Source: Liolophura sinensis
Taxonomy: Eukaryota > Mollusca > Polyplacophora > Chitonida > Chitonidae
Assembly (NCBI RefSeq): GCF_032854445.1
Contig: NC_088296.1
Coordinates: forward strand, 10,702,706-10,766,705
Direction of reading: 5' to 3'
DNA: 64,000 nucleotides
The notes beneath the pieces were generated by a model. That model was not told the DNA's origin, did no database searches, and saw only the letters and a program-made list of their open reading frames with translations. The position numbers and the translations under genes were made by a program. Positions 46,491 through 57,335 of the stretch are shown here, piece after piece; positions within the stretch are counted from its first letter, which is position 1, and each line of letters begins with the position of its first letter.

Positions 46491-47334
46491 TGTGCTTTTT
46501 AAGATTCTTTCTATTAAATCAGTTCTTTCCTAAAGCAAATAGGGCTACAGCCCTAATACATTATTCATGAAAATAACACATCTAGGCTGCACATTTTTGA
46601 TTAAATGTTTTTAGGAAAGGTTTACAGTTGACCGGTTAAAGATCCAAGATAATCGGATGCAGCCCAGCTGCACCTTTTTCAGTGACCATTTACAGGAAAA
46701 TTCTAATAGCGGAGGCCTATATTTGACCGGTATTTGGTGTATCCTGACCTAAAACCTTTGGATTTGAAACGGCATGGAAGCTCGACTGAGAAAGCACCAT
46801 ATGTCGGGCGTTTAAATGCTAGAGATAACTGCCATGTGCAAGGCTGCGCATGATAGATTAGAATATCTATGGCCGTATATAAACAACGACTTTCACGAAG
46901 TTTAACAATATCTGTGGGCTAGCCCTGACCAATATACCATTATCTGTAGATTACAGATTCATCTTTGATTCGTGTTATTGTATAGACTTAGTTTTGCGTA
47001 AAATTCGTAATGTGCATGGGTCTTCTGAGAACATAAACAGGTGTTGGCCATAAATGGGCGGGTCGTTCTGACACATCATGCTGTAACTGGTTGTTTGGTC
47101 TACTTAATACATGACCGCTGTTAAGGCTATGACATTCATCTGAAAGTTTAGACCAGGGGCTGTTTTGACCGACTGCTGGATTATTAACGTCAGGCGAATT
47201 TGTATGGCCTTGACGGGGAAAAGTTTTCCAATAACTGGTTAGTCTGAAACTATATTTTTCGGGTGGTGAAGGGGGGTGGGGTGGGGATGGGGACTGAGGG
47301 GGCAAAAAGAGTGTCCAGTATAAAAATCTGTATC
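46491..47334. other. Non-coding, G-rich tract at 47260-47302
   Basis: The 105-codon minus-strand frame begins in the G/C-rich tract (Pro/Ser-rich start) and is judged an artefact. Confidence 0.55.
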
Positions 47335-47475
47335 ATTGAGAGTAAAACCAGAGCAGCGACCCAGTGTATTGGTTGACAAATAGTCAGACTTAACAGCTGA
47401 AATACGATCCCGTGTCAGTTCATCTGTTGTGATTCATTTTAAGTGTTCAAGTAAAGGCTGAAAATACAGCCATTT
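47335..47475 (-). repeat. Family U copy, partial
   Basis: GAGAGTAAAACCAGAGCAGC, AATACGATCCCGTGTCAGTT and GTGTTCAAGTAAAGGCTGAA match the reverse family order. Confidence 0.65.
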
Positions 47476-47559
47476 ACGCACTCCAATGGAGCCATGGATT
47501 ATGCAGAGCTGTGCAAAAATCTAAGGCAGATCTTTATTTACAGCAATGATCTCCTTACG

Positions 47560-47700
47560 CCATGTTCGCTTAACTGATGGCAAGTCGTGTGATTCACGTC
47601 CACCAAGCATTCGAGGTGCGAGTTCAATTCCATCCGTGGACAGGACATTTGTAGATGTATCAGCTCCAACTAACAATGGGAGCTGATACATCTACAGATT
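47560..47700 (+). other. tRNA-like B-box region with an 18-bp perfect hairpin
   Basis: GAGGTGCGAGTTCAATTCC looks like a B-box end of a tRNA-derived head. Right after it TGTAGATGTATCAGCTCC (47650-47667) pairs perfectly with 47679-47696 around an 11-base loop. Confidence 0.45.
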
Positions 47701-47807
47701 TGCATTGGACAGCCTTTCATTGAAGACCTCGTGTCTCCCACTAATATGGCGACCGAATATGTACGACACAGGTCGGAAGTTCAATAGTGAATTGGCAGTC
47801 CGATATA

Positions 47808-47941
47808 AAATGAACTAAGGTACTTTTACACGAAACAGTAGCCTATTACAATGCGATAGTAACAGTCAGTAAACATGTATATGTTCAGTTACGGGTATAT
47901 CCCACTCTACACCTAAATATCGTTAGACCATACAAACTGTT
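47808..47941 (+). repeat. Right copy of a 135-bp duplicated segment
   Basis: Direct repeat of 46358-46490, ending in AGACCATACAAACTG followed by a poly-T run. It could be an undescribed dispersed element or a local duplication. Confidence 0.8.
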
Positions 47942-50900
47942 TTTTTTTTAAATTGCGGTCCAGGGCTCGTATTAATTAATCAACTGAAGATTTAATTCAT
48001 AAACTGCAAGTGCTCAAATTGTGGATCAAACTCTGTTCTGTTGTATCAAATCAGTGTACAAATGTTCAACTTCTTAGAGCAAAGGTCTTAGAATTTAGCT
48101 GTGTTGTCTGGAGATATTTGACAAACAATGGCCCGGGTGCACTCCAGCGCCATGTCAGAATTTGCTACCTTCCCATTTATAGGCTAATGCTAAATGCCCT
48201 TGATGTAATCTGGTCATGGTAACGCCATGTCTAGTTTGACAGGCGAATCTGTTTTACGACCTACTTTATGGGAACCCAAATCCTTTAATCTTCTAATCAT
48301 CCGTTGTAATTTAGCATGTGAAGTGTTGAACTGCGGAGGTCTTGAACCTTAAAGCCTATTCTTTTTTAAATAATAAATTTTGGCTTGGCTCAGTAATAAA
48401 CACTTATATAAACCGAACCGCTATTACTTCATAACCACCAGAAATGCGCCGAAGGGTTAGCCAAGCTGTGTCTCAATATACTCTCTGATCTCCGAAGGTC
48501 GATTTTAGCTCTGCAGTCTGCGCTGCTAAGCTCTTTGCTATGCGGCCACTTCCACTGATGGCAAACAGGCTTGCTTAGTATCGATGCGTTCCGTTAGCCC
48601 GTGGAGGACTATTCGTGTCTGGTCTGCCGGCGTATCTTTGCTCTAAACACGCGGCTAACATAGTGGTGCTCGGAGTTGGCCATAACCCTCTTGGAAGCAT
48701 TGGATCGTCAGACGAAACTTTGATTTTGACTTTTGCCTACTTCTCTGTTCCAGATATCCTGGCGTCTCGAGGAATGGAATCTTACCAGGACCGTGCAAAG
48801 GGGTTTGCCAAGCAGCACGATGGAATGACCTCTTAAACGAGATATACTGGGCGGGAGAAAAGTCAGCGTTTTGTTGTCGGCAGTGCGAGTCCATACATAA
48901 CTCCAGGCCAAAGTTCTACGGAAGCCACGATTGACCACTCCGACTTTTTGCATTGCGAGGATATGACCGCCCGCAGGAATTTTTGCAAAACTCGACATTT
49001 CGTAAAATATTGGCTTCGGCTGAAGAGGGCCGTTATTTGTTAAGCCCTGGAAACCTGTTGAAGGTTATGCTATTTTTTATGTAAGATATTAGTCAGGATT
49101 TCTCGGCAGTGGGCCACAGGGCGAATACTGAACTCTGGCCTCCAAGTGGACGTATGCTGTTTTACCGGATAATTGAATTTGTTCGTCTTCTTCAATAATA
49201 GTGCTACGTCTGGTAGAGGTGCCCTTAAGCTACTGACGACCGAAATTTTACATATTATATTACCTGGACTTATAAGAACCCAGGTTTTTCGAGTGGTATG
49301 GTAAGTCTCTCTGTAGCGAAAAAAGGCTATTAAAGCAAAAAAAAAAGGAATTCTATCGTCATAATAACTTGTGCTGGACGCAAACTTTGGGCCTCATAGC
49401 CTCGGGTTACCTGTTTTACACGAAGGCTAGAATGCTTAATGCACGTGTTGTTGTTGTTGCTGTACGAGAATGGCCATACCAATTACGATAATGGGGAGGA
49501 GTCTGACCTAAGCACGGATCGACGGGCACAATAGAGAGGTAATACTTATCAGTGCGCTTTGAAATCCTTGCTCTCTGGTGGGACTGAGAAAAAAAAATCC
49601 GATTGGCGATTGCTGTTGAAGACCGTGCCTTTTGTTAGCCTTATTCCCATACCTAGCTTCTCCGTGACACCAGGTGACGCGGCATATTCCCGTCTGCCAA
49701 GACCACATGTGCTTGTGTTCTGCCTTACCAGTCCGCAGAGTTAGGCAACATCACTGTCGGGGGTTATCGATAGCCAACAGGACACAAACCAGTACCTATC
49801 AGCTCTCAAACCACCACGATTGTTATTAACAAAAATCTTTGCTTTATAAGAACGAAAATAATTTGTTAAGGATTTCCATGGAAAAAGAAACGAAATTGAA
49901 TACAGTTTGTTAACAGAGGACTGACGGATGTAATCCTACCAGGCTATATCACAGGTTGCGGATTGTGTGGATTTATACGTTTCATTTGTGCACAAATGTT
50001 CATTTAATTTGCCGCTTTCCGAAGAAGGTGTCATTTATGGGCTTCGATTTCGTTGTGACCATTACACATCTATAGCTATCTGAACCACAAGTCATGCAAA
50101 TGTCTGCGTCGTAGAGTCAATACATGGTTCGTCGCTGGAAACTTACCAATGCTAAGGAATACGTATATATTTCGGATTTGGAAGATTGATTTCCTAACGT
50201 TGACCTCGTGTTTGTTCGCAGACACATGTGTGGTGATAGCCGCAAGTCTGAATGATTTAAAATATTTCCAAACATAGAAGAACGAAGATTCACTGTGTTT
50301 AGACAACTCATTGCCACGAAATGGAATAATACAGGAAGGAATCTTTTCAGCAAAAGAGTAAGCCATTCTTGTCAAAAGTGATGAATTGTGGTCAAGAATA
50401 CATAAGGATATGGAAACAAATGTGTTTTCCTGACATGTGAGTATATTTACGAATCCCCTCACGGAATAGATGTAAATATTTGCGAATACAATCGTAAAAG
50501 GTTAGCCTACCTCATTTTAGGTGATTCCCCACTGAATGCGTCTCGATTTCTGGAACTGCTTCGTATCAATAGGTCTAAAGCATCAGCGTCAGGATTAACA
50601 AATGTGCATCGGTATCTGAATACCTATTTGTGATATTAAGGGATACCACCTTCGGATAACAGCGTCATATATTCCATCCTACGATCCATGATTGATTTAG
50701 GTCTGTTTCGCGTCCTCCTGTGTTTACGGAGTTATCTGCTACGTAGGATTTACCTTCAGCGTTGTTGTTAATCTATGTTCATTTGCTGTGCTTAACAAAG
50801 CTTTAAATGTGGTAATGACTGGATGCTCTATGTACATGTAAAAAGTATAAAAAGTATCTGCAGCCATAAAGAGTATTATCATTCCAATTCGCAATTGTTG

Positions 50901-51194
50901 CGTCTTTCTACGGAAGAATGCACGCTAATTATTGGGTGAAACCAGTTCCATTAGCACACGTGATTCCTGTGAATTGCATCTTTACTACGTTCCTTTGAAG
51001 TCAACCATAATCTTTGCGCCATTACAACACGGAATTGTTATCTTACCTGAAACTGTACAACATTCCAAAGAGGGGTAAAATTATAATTGCTTTCTGCTTG
51101 TGCGTCAACAGGAGGAATTTATTCAGTATAAGTGAATTGTCTCAAGCTATTTCATACAAGTTGGATAGGTGATACCGGAGCGTTTCCAAACAAT
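47942..51194. other. Upstream region of the receptor exon, no gene recognised
   Basis: No SINE is visible in more than 3 kb, unlike most of the window. Frames at 48615, 48708 and 50076 (128 codons, minus) lack motifs. The receptor promoter and any 5' non-coding exon may lie here. Confidence 0.5.
50844..50853 (+). promoter_or_regulatory. Possible TATA box upstream of the receptor exon
   Basis: An AGTATAAAAAG-like motif lies about 345 bases upstream of the chosen ATG. If used, it would give a 5' leader of roughly 320 bases in the same exon. It is the only good TATA-like motif I noticed close upstream; an upstream non-coding exon is just as possible. Confidence 0.2.
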
Positions 51195-51972
51195 ATGGAT
51201 TTACATATGGATCTCCGAATGGGATTGCGTTACAGGAAGGCAATGCATGTGTCAATTCTTGTGGGTGCATGTTTGGCAATGTTTTTACCACGGGCATTTG
51301 GAGGTACAAATTATACCGTAACCGTAGGCCAAAACGCAACGAAACCACAAACGCCTATTAAAATAGCAATACTATTACCAAATCGGGATCGACGATTGTT
51401 TTCAATACATCGTGTATCGCCTGCAATTTCCTACGCAATAGAGACCGTGGAAAAACGACGGCTTATTCCCTCCGTGAAGCTATCGGTGAAATACGCAGAT
51501 TCATGGTGTGATATCGCGCTTTCTATGAACGAGGCAATTAACTTCTACATGCAGAAGGAAGTGAATCTTTTCCTGGGCCCGACCTGTGATTACGCCGCAG
51601 CGCCTGTGGCACGACAGAGCAAGTTTTGGAAAGTGCCCATGGTAACCGCAGGTGCCATGCATCGCGATTTCGGCATCAACAAAGTCTTCAGGTACACCTA
51701 CCTGACACGAATTGGACACAATATAGGATCTCTCGGAGGCTTCTTGGTTTCGGTTTTAACCAAGTTTGATTGGAGTAAAATTTTGCTTGCTTACGACCCC
51801 AAAGGTCACCAAGATATAATGCACCAGTACTGCCATATTACCATGGATGGCTTGCATTACGCTCTGAAGGAGGGCTATTCCGAATTGAACATTATTCCGG
51901 ACTACTCAAAGTTTGACAAACTTTCGGATATTACTGACAGGATGCCCAAAGTGATTGGCAACGAATACGGTG
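51195..51972 (+). CDS. First coding exon of a natriuretic-peptide-receptor / receptor guanylate cyclase-like protein (ANF-receptor ligand-binding domain), partial
   Basis: The exon encodes 259 complete codons plus one base. Residues about 9-36 form a signal peptide: basic RYRK, then a hydrophobic stretch SILVGACLAMFLPRAFG. Two N-glycosylation sequons follow (N39, N47). The ligand-binding domain starts near residue 54 (PIKIAILLP). Residues 128-140 read GPTCDYAAAPVAR, the hallmark of natriuretic peptide receptors, and C105/C131 fit the family's first disulfide; C213 may be a further conserved cysteine. In that family the domain binds a peptide outside the cell, and NPR1/NPR2-type members carry an intracellular kinase-like domain and guanylate cyclase; none of this is in the exon, so a cyclase-less clearance receptor is equally possible. 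Start: ATG 51195 has A at -3 and G at +4; the open frame extends upstream to 51132, but that codon is GTG. In-frame ATGs at 51207, 51219 and 51243 are alternatives. The exon ends in phase 1 at GTGAGT (51973-51978); a large first exon fits vertebrate NPR genes. Confidence 0.85.
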
Positions 51973-51978
51973 GTGAGT
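51973..51978 (+). other. Splice donor ending the receptor exon
   Basis: The sequence G|GTGAGT matches the consensus donor. Beyond it the frame stays open to a TAA-less end at about 52151, but those residues lose all resemblance to the receptor family, which supports an exon end here. The split codon gives a phase-1 intron. Confidence 0.7.
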
Positions 51979-52856
51979 CCAGTTCTATTTTTATCCCATC
52001 CCTCATGCATTACCCTTTAGAGTCAGCGTCTTCCATGCCTACAATTTCCCACAATTTTTTAAAATTCAAAATGAGACGCCTAAATGTCCCTTTGGAGGCT
52101 ATTTTGGAAAGATTGTTTAATACAGGTTTGGATGTATGGACTGTGAATTAGACAATTTAGCATTTTTCTATACATTTTACGTCTTATTTTACAGCTACTA
52201 TGCATTTTCCATTGCAGGAACAAATTTCGAATTGTAATTATACACATTTTGTTTCCAGGAAACGATATGCCTATTTAGTGATGCTCACATACACCTCTTA
52301 ATGAGGTTACAATCTCTGTACGCGCGCGCGTGTCTTGTAATTATCTACTCTGTCATGATGTGACAAAACACACACTCTTATGACGTCATGGCAACGCCAC
52401 GCGCTCAAAAGGCATAGCATACGATAGGAAAATGCAGTAATGAGCCCGCTCAACACAAATGCAACACTATTGGGAAGCTCCCATTTGCGTAACCGGGTTT
52501 CGCATGTTTTTATAACCAAGTGCTGACAAAATGAGGCGTGATAATCTGTAACCGTAATCTGACTTATACGTGACACAGCTCACTGAATATCACAACAGTT
52601 ATGTTTTTTCTCATTGCATAATTAAAGAAAGTACATTATACTGGCTACGCAGTTGAAAATGCATGTGTTTTGGCCGCGAAAGTTTAACTAGGAAGGCAAT
52701 ATGCAATGAAGTTTTTTCAGGGCATTTTCATTGACATTTAGTACTGTTGCATAATGCATGTTGCCAAGAACTGAGTTCCTCACAAATATTTGCATACCAT
52801 GAATACCAGCCTTAATTTGTCTAGTATATACCTGGGCAACAAAATGTCCCGCAATA

Positions 52857-53335
52857 CAGTTAGGTGTACCTCTACACTTAGGTATACTGGTAAAAGTGTA
52901 CCGCTACACTTAGGCATACAAGTAAAAGTGTACCGCTACACCTACGTATACTGGTAAAAGTGTAACGCTACAGTTAAGGACATTGGTAAATGTTTACCAC
53001 TAAAGTCAGGTATACTAGTAAATGTGTACCGCTACAGTTAAGGACATTGGTAAATGTGTACCGCTACAGTTAAGGACATTGGTAAATGTGTACCTGTGTA
53101 CCGCTACAGTTAAGAACATTGGTAAATGTGTACCGCTACAGTTAAAGACATTGGTAAATGTGTACCGCTACAGTTAAGCATACTGGTAAATGTGTACCGC
53201 TACAGTTAAGGACATTGGTAAATGTGTACCGCTACAGTTAAGCATACTGGTAAATGTGTACCGCTACAGTTAAGCATACTGGTAAATGTGTTCCGCTACA
53301 TTTAGGCATACTGTAAATGTGTACCTTTACAATTA
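52857..53335. repeat. 32-bp minisatellite, about 15 units
   Basis: Unit close to GTGTACCGCTACAGTTAAGG plus ACATTGGTAAAT. Early units carry ACACTTAGG instead; one unit near 53090 has a 10-base internal duplication. It lies in the presumed first intron of the receptor gene. Confidence 0.95.
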
Positions 53336-56300
53336 TATATTCGGTTGCTAGCGCTGTTGTTTACCACGGAAAAGTTTTTAGTTTTTTGCTTAGGCATTTT
53401 CAGGTGCGTGTTTTAAAACGACATAGCTCCTTTATAAACACAGTTCTGCGACATTTAATTTTGACAGATTGTTGCAGATAAAGTCTTACTTGCTAAGTGA
53501 ACGATAAATACAATGATGTTCTCAAATGTATGGTCTAGTTTTTCTGACCATTTCGTTAAGATGCTGGAAAATAAATACGAGTATCTGATGTTCTTTCTAA
53601 TGGTGGCTAATAAAATTAAACATATGAGCCGATTTGTAGTTTTACTAAATTCATTAAGTCAGGACAATGAATCGCGTGACATCCCTGATTCCCTGTAATG
53701 CACGTCTTATGGCAGACACCGTTCCACTGAACTTACAATTTTGCGATTTTTTTCTTAAGTTAAACATCATTGTAAGCCTCAGACAAAATATACAGAGCAT
53801 ACGTGCAATCCCTGTGAGTTCTGCGCCACAAATCAGATGTGACATGAAGCCGATCTCATTTCGCAGGCCACTATTGTTTTTCACAATGGATATTTCTTGC
53901 TCTATTTGTCTAGATATGCTGTCAAACAAAACGCCCGGGAGCAAATGGATTTACGGTAGACAGTAAATAACAGATATGAAAAAAAAAACATATGACAACA
54001 GATCTGTAGTGAACTAAGCACAAGATTAAAATACAGAAGAGGCGGGGGTAATGTTTCTCGACGTTATCACGACAAATGACGAGTATTTCTTACTCTGAGG
54101 AATCCAGTCACGCAAAGGTAGAACTGAACACTCCATGCTCCTCGCAAAAGTATTAGTCACTCTCCTGGAAATAATTTTTACTTGTTACAAGACGACTGCC
54201 TTGTTCTTCCAATTTACTGGTTTTATTTTAACTGAAGCATACCTCCATACGATCAGCTTCTTTTTGCATCAATAACTAACTAATTTATCCTGTAACAATA
54301 AGGACTTTTCTTCATTTATTAATTTTTTATCGCAAATTTCATTTGTGAATTTAGTATCTTGGGCATAAGTAATTGAAAAATATTTCTGGGTTTCTAATAT
54401 TTAAAAAAAAGAAATGCTGTGAATGTATGAATGTATAGGCCACATTAACTGTACATTAACTTTCGTGCATTTGAGAATTTTATGAGTTACATATATATTA
54501 ACTCAGTAATCTAATAAACAATTGGTGAATTGGCATCAGTAGAGAAACATGGTTATTTTGGGTCAGTTGATTAAAATACATAGTTTTATACATACACTCT
54601 TGGCATTTAGGACGATTAATAAGTAATAATAAGGGTTATTTAAGCATAGCATTGCCTCAAGCCAGTTGTTTTTGTGCAGTTCTTGTATACAACATTTTTG
54701 CATTTTTGTTGGGAAAATTAATCAACACATCCGATAAATTAATTCTACCTCCTTTCTGAAAGCATATATTCCTCTTTCATTTTTTTCTGATGCAATTTTA
54801 GAACAGGCCAACGGCCTCGTGCCTGTGGACTAGAAAGCTGGCCGTAAGCTTCAATAACCATTTACCAGTATGTGACTTGAACAGTCTCCTCAAGAAAAGA
54901 GGTAATGGGAGACAAGTAGTACATTCCTGGCGACCTCAATGTTTTTCCTTTTTGCCAATATTGCGTGAGAGTGCTGGGTTTTTGCAACACATTTAAAGGC
55001 ACTCATCACAAAACGTCATCTCATCACGAACATTCGTTCAAACACGTTGTGAAGAACAACATACGGCAAACTAAACTTCTTTCAGTCGACATATCTCACT
55101 TGTCGAAGGTTAGCTGGATTAGTTCTTTGTGACGTGTTTTTTTTTTAGCTTTTCCTGGAAGCCTTTATTTCTGGAGTGTCCTCAAACGTTCTGTTAAAGG
55201 CACCAGTTCGTGGACAAGGTACCTAAGGTCTGATATTGATCGAAGGCTGTCTTGAGTTTGTCAAACCTGTGGCACGCGCCAAGAATTTTCTGAATCCAGG
55301 CATCGCACAAGGGCTTGCCAAATGCAGCATGTGTGAAAAGTAACCATGCTTTTTATACTTGGAAATCAATAGTTTTAATGACACCTATCAGGTCTAAAAT
55401 AAACAATATTTAAAACAACAGCGTTCTTGTTTAAAAAGATTTTGCGTAATAGCACATTATTTTGTATAGTTTCCCGTCAACATGAATTGGTATTTCAAAA
55501 ACTACGACCGATTCTCTGTGGTTCGACCATTCATTGTTAAAGTTTATATTCACCGACTTTGGTTCAAGGTGATGAGTAAGTCATGTGGAAATTTTAACCA
55601 GTTACGCTTGAATGGCTTGTGGTTTCATATTTACATATAAAATGTGTGTATGGGCCCCAGAGGTTTGGTGATACAAAAATTTTACTTCTCCACCAACTGT
55701 TGCCTTTCATAAGTTATGCAGCCAAAGAACAAAAAGATGCATATGTCAATTACGGAAATGCAGACATATCTTGGGCTATCTCGTGGATATTGTATCCCAT
55801 ACCAAAATCTCTAAGCTCAATCTAACCCCAACGGTCTGCTAAACTGTGCCCACACTTTTTCGCTTCACATATCAAATGAAGTGACAGGTGATTTACGTCC
55901 TTCCAAGATGACAGAGCAAGCGGCTGTTGACGTTTACACATTTAACTAAATCTCTAAGTTCCGTGTCCAATTCCTGATTGATTTAGCAAGGCCTCAACAA
56001 GAGAAGTGTGTGAAACAGATTCTAATTTGATGAAACCTAAAACTGGTTCTTTTTGCACTTTTACATGGGACCTGTCGCAGAGTTGTTGCTTTGAAGCGTA
56101 TAAATCTAGCTGTGTTTGCTTGGGACTTTCTAAATATGGGTTATTTTTATCTTTGGTTGATTGCCATCTGGGATACATTAATATCTCCCTTGGAGAGCAA
56201 TAAAAGATATGTGTTACATATTAAGGGACTGGTTAGCCACGTGAAATATAAATTCAGCCCATAATTACAGTCGCATATGTTGCCTTAAAACGGACGTACA

Positions 56301-56730
56301 GTGGACAATGTTTAAACATTACAGCTATACCCAACCCCATCGGAAACGTCCGAACCGGATGCTTGTCGTCGCATCCCTCGAGAATGGGTCCAGTTTGTCC
56401 CCGTCCTTTGTGAAATGGTGGAGAATCCAGATTTTGCTTCATTAATACGGACAATAATATCTAAACCGAGAGGTTCGTTACGGTATATTGCTAACACAAG
56501 TCATGAAACCCGCCGCAACTGAACCTAGTTCCGCCAAATTGATATTCCCGGGAGCCCTACTAATATAGTTATTAAGTCGAGAGTCCAGTACAATACTGGG
56601 CCTCTGTTTCACTCTTGATTAGGCTTTTGGTGTGTCTAATTTACCCGAGAAGACTACAGACAGATTCTCATGACACCAGGTATTTTTCAAACTCATACCT
56701 AAGACCATGTATGATATACCAGTATTTATG
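53336..56730. other. Presumed receptor intron, no gene recognised
   Basis: AT-rich and free of SINEs. Overlapping frames at 53654-53966 on both strands have no recognisable motif. I found no exon continuing the ligand-binding domain. Confidence 0.45.
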
Positions 56731-56938
56731 GAGTCTTCGTGGCCGAGGTGGCTTGCACGTCAGCGCGAAGCAAATAACCAAGAAGCTTATCACTAATGCG
56801 GTCGCTGTGAGTTCAAGTCCAGTTCATGCAGGCTTTCTCACCGGCCTTACGTGGGGAGGTTTGCCAGCCACCTGTGCATGGTCGTGGGTTTTCCCCGGGC
56901 TCTGCGTAAGACACAATCAGATAAAAAAAAATAAAACA
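56731..56938 (+). mobile_element. SINE-A with 3' deletion, first of an adjacent pair
   Basis: Head GGAGTCTTCGTGGCCGAGGT, B box GAGTTCAAGTCCAG, central domain to CCCCGGGCTCTGC, then directly AAGACACAATCAGAT and a poly-A-rich tail. About 70 bases before the tail are lost. Confidence 0.82.
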
Positions 56939-56989
56939 GTATTTAATTACACCAATTGTGATTTGAACTTAATATTATATAAACTATTG

Positions 56990-57141
56990 GCCTTACGTGG
57001 GAAGGTCTGTCAACAATCTGCGGATGATCGTGGGTTTCCCCCAGGCTCTGCCCGGTTTCCTCCCACCGTAATGCTGGCCGCCGTCGTATAAGAAATATTC
57101 TTGAGTATGGCGTGAAACACCAATGAAATAAATAGATAAAT
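56990..57141 (+). mobile_element. SINE-A, 5'-truncated, second of an adjacent pair
   Basis: GGCCTTACGTGGGAAGGTCT to the AAAT/AGAT tail. Same orientation as the preceding copy, 50 bases away. Confidence 0.88.
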
Positions 57142-57204
57142 ATGAAAAATTATTCAACGGTATTTTGAGGACAATTTCTGTTGATATTGATATAAAATAC
57201 AACA

Positions 57205-57335
57205 TCATAGCTCGCGAGTAAAACTACAGCGGTGACTAAACTGTGATTATTGTCACATGACTAAACGTAAAATGGTAATTTCTGGCTGCTTGTGAGTTTA
57301 TCTCAATTAGGGTTTTATTCCAACTGGTATAAAAA
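57205..57335 (-). repeat. Family U copy, partial
   Basis: GAGTAAAACTACAGCGGTGA, TTGTCACATGACTAAACG and TAGGGTTTTATTCCAACTGG in reverse family order. Confidence 0.65.

Noticed and set aside
46988-47305. Pro/Ser-rich 105-codon minus-strand frame
   Set aside because: Its start is the translation of the G-rich tract at 47260-47302; no other support.
50076-50462. 128-codon minus-strand frame upstream of the receptor
   Set aside because: No motif, and a second minus-strand frame overlaps it.
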